A stretch of 35,576 nt of DNA from DATDAH01 sp036525535. GTDB taxonomy: Bacteria; Actinomycetota; Acidimicrobiia; Acidimicrobiales; DATDAH01. The translations under genes were made by a program, and so were the position numbers. Below the pieces are notes generated by a model that saw only the letters and a program-made list of their open reading frames with translations, ran no database searches and was not told the DNA's origin. Below, piece by piece: positions 30,306-35,576 of this stretch. The first letter of the stretch is position 1. Every line of letters starts with the position of its first letter. The stretch is from assembly GCA_036525535.1 (NCBI GenBank), contig DATDAH010000123.1:1-35576 (forward strand), in the 5' to 3' direction.

Positions 30306-30321
30306 ATCCGCGCGATAGTGG
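30305..30321 (+). repeat. Upstream 17-mer element, copy 2 (GATCCGCGCGATAGTGG)
   Basis: It is identical to 28848-28864 and contains the presumed -10 GATAGT (30314-30319) for binding-protein copy 2. The predicted leader is about 35-40 bases, with AAGGGGGG before the ATG at 30363. Confidence 0.6.
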
Positions 30322-30362
30322 TGCCGATCGCCGACCGGGCGGCCGGCGCACAAGGGGGGAAC

Positions 30363-31745
30363 ATGAAGGCACGTCGGGTCCTGCTCGCGGTCGTGACCGT
30401 GGGCGTCCTGCTCGCTGCAGGTTGTGGCAGTGATCGCGGCGAGGACGAGTCGGGGGGAACCGACAGCTCCACGACCGAGTCGACCGCGCCCGCGGAGGCG
30501 GCCGCCGGTGACTTCGGTGACCTGACCGGCGTGTGCGGCCCCAACGAAGGGGGCGGCGCGGTGTCCGACGCCGGGCCGGACGAGACCCAGGGGATCACCG
30601 CCGACGGGATCACCGTCGGCACCGTGTCCGATCCCGGCTTCGAAGGTCTTCCCGGCTTGAACCAGGAGATCTTCGACGCCGGCTCCGCGTTCGTCGAGTG
30701 GTGCAACGCCGCGGGTGGCATCAACGGCAAGCAGCTGACCCTGAACCTGCGCGACGCAGCCGTGACCGAGTACCAGCCGGTCCTCGAGCAGTCGTGCCAG
30801 GAGGACTTCGGCATCGTGGGCTCCGGGGCCGTGCAGGACAACTTCTGGCCCGAGGTCGGTGCGTCCTGCGGCCTGATCGACATCGCCGGGTTCTCGGTCA
30901 CCCCCGACAAGGCCGGCCTGGCCGGGCGGGATCCGATCGAGGCCCGCTCGGTGCAGCCGGTGCCCAACCCGTCGGATCGGTACCAGGTCGGCTCGTACCT
31001 CATCATCGACGCCGAGTACCCCGACGCTCCGGCCCGCACCGGGATCCTCTACGGCGACATCGAGACCACGGCCATCCAGGCCGAGCGGGTCCAGGCCGGG
31101 CTGGAGGCGATCGGTCACACCATCGTGCACACTGCGGCGTACAACATCCTGGGCGAGGCGAATTGGGCGCCGTTCGCCGCCGCGCTGCAGGAGGACGACG
31201 TGCAATGGCTGCAGTTCGTCGGCTCGGGTGACAACCTCGCTCTGCTCCTCCAGGCCATGGACGAGATCGGCTACCGCCCTGAGGTCATCGCCCAGGACGC
31301 CAACTTCTACGACCAGACCTGGATCGACGCCGCCGGCCCGTCGGCCGACGGGGTGTTCGTCCGCACCGTGTTCAACCCGTTCGAGGAGGCCGCCGACAAC
31401 CCGGCGGTCCAGCAGTACATCGAACACGTCGAAGCCATCGACGGCAAGGTGGCGTCACTCGGGACCCAGGCCTGGTCGGCGTGGCTCCTGTTCGCCCAGG
31501 CGGCGCGGGACTGTGACCTGGACGACAACCTGACCCGCAGCTGCGTCCTCGAGGGGGCGGCGTCGGTGACGGACTGGACCGGTGGGGGGCTGCACGTGCC
31601 CACCAGCCCGGGCACCAACGAGCCGCCGGAGTGCACCCTCGTCCTGCAGATCGAGGACAGCACCTTCAACCGTTGGGCCCCCGACGAGGGCTTCGACTGC
31701 GGTGAGGACAGCGACGGGCCGTTCGTGGTCGACATCAACATCTGA
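30363..31745 (+). CDS. ABC importer substrate-binding lipoprotein, HAAT type, copy 2
   Basis: This 460-residue protein aligns with copy 1 over its whole length. The signal peptide MKARRVLLAVVTVGVLLAAGC has acylated Cys21, followed by a Ser/Thr/Glu linker and then the GVCGPNEGGG start of the mature domain. Shared blocks include FVEWCNAAGGINGK, GSGAVQDNFWP, DIAGFSVT and AYNILGEANWAPFA. Differences concentrate in stretches likely to line the cleft or lobes, for example VQWLQFVGSGDNLALL where copy 1 has VRFLHFVGEGEFFALL, so the ligands may differ. A strong purine-rich ribosome binding site (AAGGGGGG) precedes the ATG. It has its own promoter-like sequences, and expression separate from copy 1 is possible. 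Confidence 0.9.
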   Translation: MKARRVLLAVVTVGVLLAAGCGSDRGEDESGGTDSSTTESTAPAEAAAGDFGDLTGVCGPNEGGGAVSDAGPDETQGITADGITVGTVSDPGFEGLPGLNQEIFDAGSAFVEWCNAAGGINGKQLTLNLRDAAVTEYQPVLEQSCQEDFGIVGSGAVQDNFWPEVGASCGLIDIAGFSVTPDKAGLAGRDPIEARSVQPVPNPSDRYQVGSYLIIDAEYPDAPARTGILYGDIETTAIQAERVQAGLEAIGHTIVHTAAYNILGEANWAPFAAALQEDDVQWLQFVGSGDNLALLLQAMDEIGYRPEVIAQDANFYDQTWIDAAGPSADGVFVRTVFNPFEEAADNPAVQQYIEHVEAIDGKVASLGTQAWSAWLLFAQAARDCDLDDNLTRSCVLEGAASVTDWTGGGLHVPTSPGTNEPPECTLVLQIEDSTFNRWAPDEGFDCGEDSDGPFVVDINI

Positions 31746-31753
31746 CCCCGAAT

Positions 31754-31768
31754 CTGACGATCCGTCAG
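31754..31768. promoter_or_regulatory. Palindrome CTGACG-N3-CGTCAG before binding-protein copy 3
   Basis: It has the same perfect 6-bp arms as the site at 30291, with centre ATC. It lies 8 bases after the stop of copy 2. TTAGAT (31776-31781) lies 16 bases after the left CTGACG and is a possible -10. It is likely an operator or a promoter-overlapping regulator site. Confidence 0.5.
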
Positions 31769-31777
31769 TTTGTGCTT

Positions 31778-31808
31778 AGATGGCCCCTCGCCCGGCGGGG
31801 GGCCATCT
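31778..31808. terminator. 10-bp perfect inverted repeat upstream of binding-protein copy 3
   Basis: AGATGGCCCC (31778-31787) pairs perfectly with GGGGCCATCT (31799-31808) around 11 bases. It lies between copy 2 and copy 3 and follows the CTGACG palindrome. It could end the copy 2 transcript or act as a leader structure or operator. Its left arm overlaps the presumed -10 of copy 3. Confidence 0.5.
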
Positions 31809-31847
31809 CGCGCCGTGGCCGCCCTGTTTCCACACCCGAGGGGATCC

Positions 31848-33227
31848 ATGACCATCCGCCGCCTGTTCGCGCTGCTCGCTGTGCTCGGACTCGTCGCTGC
31901 CGGCTGCAGCGGTGATCGGGGCGAGGACGAGTCCGGCGGCGTGAGCGACGAGTCGACCGAGTCGACCGCAAGCGCGGTGGCGGCCGGTGACTTCGGCGAC
32001 CTGACCGGGGTGTGCGGCCCGAACGAGGGGGGCGGTGAGGTCAGTGGCGACCCCGCCGAGACCCAAGGCATCACGGCCGACAGCATCACCGTGGGCACGG
32101 TGGCCGATCCTGGGTTCGAGGGTCGTCCCGGCCTGAACCAGGAGCTCTTCGACGCCGGCACCGCCTTCGTCGAGTGGTGCAACGCCGCCGGTGGGATCAA
32201 CGGCAAGGAGGTCGTGTTGAACCTGCGCGACGCGGCGGTGACCGAGTATCAGCCGGTGCTGGAGCAGTCGTGCCAAGAGGACTTCGGGATCGTCGGCTCC
32301 GGGGCGGTGCAGGACAACTTCTGGCCCAGCACCGGCGCCGAGTGCGGGCTGATCGATGTCGCCGGCTTCTCGGTCACCCCGGAGAAGGCGGGGAGCGCCG
32401 GCGACGACCCGATCGCCACCCGATCGGTCCAGCCCGTCCCCAACCCGCTGAACGAGTTCCCCGTCGGCGCGGCGTCGATCCTGAACGACGAGTTTCCGGA
32501 CGCCGGGGCCAACACCGGCATCCTCTACGCCGACCTGGACACCCTCATCACCCAGGCGGCCCGGACGACGGAGGCCTACGAGAGCCTCGGCATGAACGTG
32601 GTCTACGAGAGCACCTACAACCTCCTCGGCGAGGCCAACTGGGCCCCGTTCGCCGCCGCGGTTCAGGAGAACGGGGTGACCTTCCTCACCTTCGTGGGTG
32701 AGGGCGCCAACCTGGCCCTGTTCCAACAGGCGCTGGACGAGATCGGCTACGACGTCGAGGTCACGCTTCAGGACGCCAACTTCTACGACCAGTCCTACAT
32801 AGACGCCGCCGGCGCGGCGGCGGAGGGGACCTACGTCCGCAACGCCTTCTGGCCCCTCGAGGAAGCGGCCGACAACCCGGCCACCCAGCAGTACATCGAG
32901 CACGTCGAAGCCGTGGACGGCAAGGTCGCTCTGCTCGGCGCCCAGGCCTGGTCGGCGTGGCTGTTGTTCGCCCAGGCCGCCCGGGACTGTGACCTCGACG
33001 GCGACCTGACCCGGACCTGCGTGCTCGACGGCGCCGCCTCGGTGACCGAGTGGACCGGCGGAGGGCTGCACGCCCCAACGAACCCGGCCGAGAACCGGGG
33101 CCCGGACTGCACGCTCGTCCTCCAGGTCCAGGACGGGGCCTTCGTCCGCCACGCACCCACCGACGGGGAGTACGACTGCGATCCGGCCTATGTGGTCCAA
33201 CTCGAGGGGGACTACGCCGTCGGTTAG
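31848..33227 (+). CDS. ABC importer substrate-binding lipoprotein, HAAT type, copy 3
   Basis: This is a 459-residue paralogue of copies 1 and 2. The signal peptide MTIRRLFALLAVLGLVAAGC has acylated Cys20, and the linker is a little shorter. The mature domain begins with GVCGPNEGGG and keeps the shared blocks FVEWCNAAGGINGK and GSGAVQDNFWP and the same cysteines. It departs most in the middle (SILNDEFPDAGANTGILYADLDTLITQ) and at the C-terminus, where the tail ends VVQLEGDYAVG. Copies 2 and 3 share VTEYQPVLEQSCQEDFGIVG, whereas copy 1 differs there. This suggests that copies 2 and 3 are the nearer pair in this segment. ATG 31848 is preceded by GAGGGGAT. It is 54 bases ahead of the permease gene. 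Confidence 0.9.
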   Translation: MTIRRLFALLAVLGLVAAGCSGDRGEDESGGVSDESTESTASAVAAGDFGDLTGVCGPNEGGGEVSGDPAETQGITADSITVGTVADPGFEGRPGLNQELFDAGTAFVEWCNAAGGINGKEVVLNLRDAAVTEYQPVLEQSCQEDFGIVGSGAVQDNFWPSTGAECGLIDVAGFSVTPEKAGSAGDDPIATRSVQPVPNPLNEFPVGAASILNDEFPDAGANTGILYADLDTLITQAARTTEAYESLGMNVVYESTYNLLGEANWAPFAAAVQENGVTFLTFVGEGANLALFQQALDEIGYDVEVTLQDANFYDQSYIDAAGAAAEGTYVRNAFWPLEEAADNPATQQYIEHVEAVDGKVALLGAQAWSAWLLFAQAARDCDLDGDLTRTCVLDGAASVTEWTGGGLHAPTNPAENRGPDCTLVLQVQDGAFVRHAPTDGEYDCDPAYVVQLEGDYAVG

Positions 33228-33243
33228 CGCCGCGGCGACATCG

Positions 33244-33249
33244 TAAGCT
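33244..33249 (+). promoter_or_regulatory. Putative -10 element (TAAGCT) before the LivHM permease
   Basis: TAAGCT lies 32 bases before TTG 33282, and GGGGGGT follows as a ribosome binding site about 10 bases before the TTG. The permease could therefore be expressed on its own as well as from the binding-protein genes. Confidence 0.35.
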
Positions 33250-33281
33250 CAGCGCCCGATCGCCCTGGGGGGTACGTCGGT

Positions 33282-35324
33282 TTGGACCAGTTCCTGACGT
33301 TCACGGTCTTCGGGCTCGTGACGGCCGCCATCTACGCGGTCGCGGCCAGCGGCCTCGTGGTGACCTACACCACCTCGGGCATCTTCAACTTCGCCCACGG
33401 CGCGTTCGGGATGCTGGCCGCCTTCATGTACTGGCGGCTCCGGGTCGAGTGGGGCTGGCCGGCCCCCATCTCGCTCCTCGTCATGCTCTGCCTGGTCGCC
33501 CCGCTGTTCGGCGCCACCATCGAGCGGGTCATCTTCCGGGGCCTCCAGGACGTGTCCGAGGTGACCAAGCTGGTCGTCTCGGTCAGCCTCCTCTTCGGGG
33601 TCTACCAGGGCGCCATCATCCTCTTCCCGCCGGACCAGGGCCGGCGGTTCCCCGGGTTCTACGACGGCAATGCCTTCGACCTCGGCGTGGTCAACCTCCA
33701 GTGGCACGACGCCTTCACCATCGTGGCCGCCATCCTCGTCGCCGTCTTCCTGCGCTTTCTGTTGTTCGGGACGCGCACCGGCATCGCCATGCGGGCCGTG
33801 GTCGACGACCGCCCGTTGGCCCAGCTCACCGGGAGCCGCCCCGACCGGTCGGCCATGCTGGCCTGGGCCATCGGGACCTCGCTGGCCGCCCTGTCCGGGA
33901 TCCTGCTGGCCGGCAGCCAGGGCGTGCTCAAGCACCTGGACCTGACCCTGCTGGTCATCAACGCCTACGCCGCAGCCATGATCGGCCGGCTGCGCAGCCT
34001 GCCCCTCACCTTCGTCGGCGCCCTGATCCTGGGCCTCGGCGAGTCCTATGCCGTGGGCTACCTGCCCACGAACCAGGAGATCACCTCGATCTTCGGCTGG
34101 AACGACTTCACGCCGATCTCCCTCAGCGGGCTCCGCCCGGCCTTCCCGGTGATCCTCCTCTTCATCATCCTCCTCTCCCTCCCGCCGCTCAGGGTCCGCG
34201 CCTCCGGCCAGCAGAAGTCGCGGGAGTACATCCCCATGCCGCCGATCGGGCGCTGGGTCGCCGCCACCGTCGTGCTCGGCGCCCTCGCATGGGTGGCGGC
34301 CAGCCAGCTCAGCGGCATCCGGACCTACCAGCTCGGCATCGGCATGGGCGTCGGGATCATCATGCTGTCCCTGGTGCCCCTCATCGGTTGGGGTGGCCAG
34401 ATCAACCTGGCCCCCCTGACCTTCGCCGGCATCGGGGCGGTGACGATGGGTCACTTCGGGGGGAGCGGGACCCTTTGGGGCCTCGTGCTGGCCGCGGTCG
34501 TCAGCGGCCTGGTCGGGGCGCTCGTCGCGTTGCCCGCCCTCCGACTCCAAGGCCTCTACCTGGCTCTGGCCACCGCCGCGTTCGCGGTGTTCATGGAGAA
34601 GATGTTCTTCAACCAGAGCATCGTGCTGCCCAACGCCAGCCTGAACGTGCCGCGACTGGAGATCGGTGGGCTCTCCTTCCAGGGCGACAAGGCCCACCTC
34701 GTGCTGCTGTCGGTCTCCTTTGGCCTGGTGGCCCTCTTCTTGGTGTTCCTGCGCCGGGGCGAGTTCGCCCGCCGTCTGCTGGCCATGAAGGCCAGTCCGG
34801 CGGCGTGCGTCACCCTGGGCCTCAACCTGACCCGGACCAAGCTGCAGGTCTTCACCCTGTCGGCCGCCATCGCCGGCTTCGGTGGCGCGCTGCTCGGGGC
34901 GCAGACCAACTCGGTGTCCCCGGACAGCTTCCGGTTCCTGCAGGGCCTCCCGATCGTGCTCCTGGCGGTCATCGGCGGCATCAGCGCCGTGGGCGGCGCC
35001 CTGTTCGGCGGCCTGACGTTCGCCGTGGCCTTCTTCATCATCCCCGACATCGCCCCGTCGCTGACCAACATCTTCGCCCTGAGCCCGGCCCTCGCCGGGG
35101 TCAGCCTCGGTCGGAACCCCAACGGTGCGGTCAACGAGACCGTGCGCAGCGTGAAGGAGAAGCTGGCTTCGCGCCAGGCCCGGGCGGAGGGCGACGTCAC
35201 CGAGGTCGAACCGGACTGGGACCGCCTCGGCCTGGACGAGCCAATCACGGTCGCCGAACGGGATCGCATCGACCGGGAGCTGGCCCTGGACGAGGAGGTG
35301 CTCTATGGCGCTGCTCGAAGCTAG
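33282..35324 (+). CDS. Fused LivH-LivM permease of a branched-chain-amino-acid-type ABC importer
   Basis: This 680-residue protein joins two permease subunits that are usually separate. Residues 1 to about 300 are LivH-like: FLTFTVFGLVTAAIYAVAASGL, then FNFAHGAFGMLAAFMYW and the EAA-like loop GIAMRAVVDDRPLAQLTG. Residues about 320-610 are LivM-like: IGWGGQINLAPLTFAGIGA, LRLQGLYLALATAAFA, RRLLAMKASPAACVTLGLNL and the GGISAVGGALFGGL region. The last ~65 residues are charged and soluble. It starts at TTG 33282, supported by the normal LivH N-terminus and GGGGGGT upstream. It overlaps LivG by 20 bases, so they are co-translated. It forms the membrane channel for ligand delivered by the three binding proteins. 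Confidence 0.93.
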   Translation: MDQFLTFTVFGLVTAAIYAVAASGLVVTYTTSGIFNFAHGAFGMLAAFMYWRLRVEWGWPAPISLLVMLCLVAPLFGATIERVIFRGLQDVSEVTKLVVSVSLLFGVYQGAIILFPPDQGRRFPGFYDGNAFDLGVVNLQWHDAFTIVAAILVAVFLRFLLFGTRTGIAMRAVVDDRPLAQLTGSRPDRSAMLAWAIGTSLAALSGILLAGSQGVLKHLDLTLLVINAYAAAMIGRLRSLPLTFVGALILGLGESYAVGYLPTNQEITSIFGWNDFTPISLSGLRPAFPVILLFIILLSLPPLRVRASGQQKSREYIPMPPIGRWVAATVVLGALAWVAASQLSGIRTYQLGIGMGVGIIMLSLVPLIGWGGQINLAPLTFAGIGAVTMGHFGGSGTLWGLVLAAVVSGLVGALVALPALRLQGLYLALATAAFAVFMEKMFFNQSIVLPNASLNVPRLEIGGLSFQGDKAHLVLLSVSFGLVALFLVFLRRGEFARRLLAMKASPAACVTLGLNLTRTKLQVFTLSAAIAGFGGALLGAQTNSVSPDSFRFLQGLPIVLLAVIGGISAVGGALFGGLTFAVAFFIIPDIAPSLTNIFALSPALAGVSLGRNPNGAVNETVRSVKEKLASRQARAEGDVTEVEPDWDRLGLDEPITVAERDRIDRELALDEEVLYGAARS

Positions 35325-35576
35325 GGGGGTCACTGTCCGCTTCGGCGGGAACGTGGCCACCGATGCCGTCGACCTGGACGTCGACGCCGGCGGCATCACC
35401 GGCCTGATCGGCCCCAACGGGGCGGGCAAGACCACGATGTTCAACGCCCTGTGCGGGCTGCAGCCGATGGCCCGGGGCTCGGTGGTGCTGGACGGTGAGG
35501 ACATCTCCAAGCTGGCCGCCCACAAGCGGGCCCGCCGGGGCCTCGCCCGAACGTTCCAGCGCCTCGAGGTCTTCAC
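35305..35576 (+). CDS. livG: ABC importer ATPase LivG, 3' end outside window
   Basis: The first 90 codons of a LivG-type ATP-binding subunit are present. MALLEARGVTVRFGG is followed by Walker A GPNGAGKTT and the LivG-typical Q-loop region ARTFQRLEVF, where the window ends. ATG 35305 follows GAGGAGG by 7 bases and overlaps the end of the permease gene by 20 bases. It energises the LivHM permease. A LivF partner is expected just downstream, beyond the window. Confidence 0.92.
   Translation, partial: MALLEARGVTVRFGGNVATDAVDLDVDAGGITGLIGPNGAGKTTMFNALCGLQPMARGSVVLDGEDISKLAAHKRARRGLARTFQRLEVF

Noticed and set aside
33249..35576. A 775-residue open frame on the minus strand
   Set aside because: It is antisense to the LivHM and LivG genes and has low-complexity GC-shadow composition with no recognisable domain.
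1..35576. tRNA, rRNA, CRISPR arrays, insertion sequences, phage attachment sites
   Set aside because: No cloverleaf-like or rRNA-like sequence, no regularly spaced direct repeats and no transposase or integrase motifs were seen. The only long repeats are the paralogous binding-protein genes and their leaders.

Overview
The window reads as high-GC Actinomycetota DNA, most plausibly from the Acidimicrobiia. This is inferred from four things: strongly GC-rich third positions, many GTG starts, genes that begin right behind a TANNNT hexamer without a ribosome binding site, and the gene content (wax ester synthase/DGAT, several acyl-CoA synthetases, a fused LivHM permease). No rRNA, tRNA, CRISPR array or insertion sequence was seen. 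Genes are packed tightly and no gap exceeds about 120 bases.

Region 1 (1-11088) is an envelope transport and signalling block. It opens with the 3' end of a Gram-negative style periplasmic adaptor and an ABC ATPase whose first ~45 residues look proteobacterial and whose remainder looks actinobacterial. This is a likely chimera or recombination point. It continues with a two-domain FtsX/MacB-type permease, a ten-helix HisKA_3 sensor kinase with a GAF-like domain, a phytoene-dehydrogenase-like flavoprotein and a second FtsX-type permease. Facing these are a LuxR/NarL response regulator and a receiver-only response regulator. Two permeases, one ATPase, one kinase and two receivers together suggest a sensing and export module.

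Region 2 (11155-28797) is mostly lipid and secondary metabolism. It holds an EamA transporter, an acyl-CoA synthetase, a degenerate thiamine-diphosphate-enzyme-like protein, a FadD19-like acyl-CoA synthetase and a membrane alkaline-phosphatase-superfamily enzyme with a Thr at the nucleophile position. A MoaD/ThiS-like protein is translationally coupled to an Asp-box beta-propeller. Next come a cupin, an amidohydrolase, a wax ester synthase/DGAT, a serine hydrolase gene broken by one in-frame TAG, an NAD-dependent epimerase, an alpha/beta hydrolase and a FadH/OYE-type reductase with one iron-sulfur cysteine replaced by Ser. Acyl-CoA activation, a dienoyl-CoA-reductase-like enzyme and wax/TAG synthesis are consistent with fatty acid or steroid turnover.

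Region 3 (28909-35576) is a branched-chain-amino-acid-type (HAAT) ABC importer. Three tandem paralogous lipoprotein binding proteins are followed by a fused LivH-LivM permease and the start of LivG. The first two binding-protein genes share an identical upstream 17-mer. The second and third are each preceded by the palindrome CTGACG-N3-CGTCAG.

Across the window about ten genes start 6-10 bases after a TANNNT hexamer, which suggests that leaderless transcription is the main mode here. One divergent pair has overlapping -10 elements.
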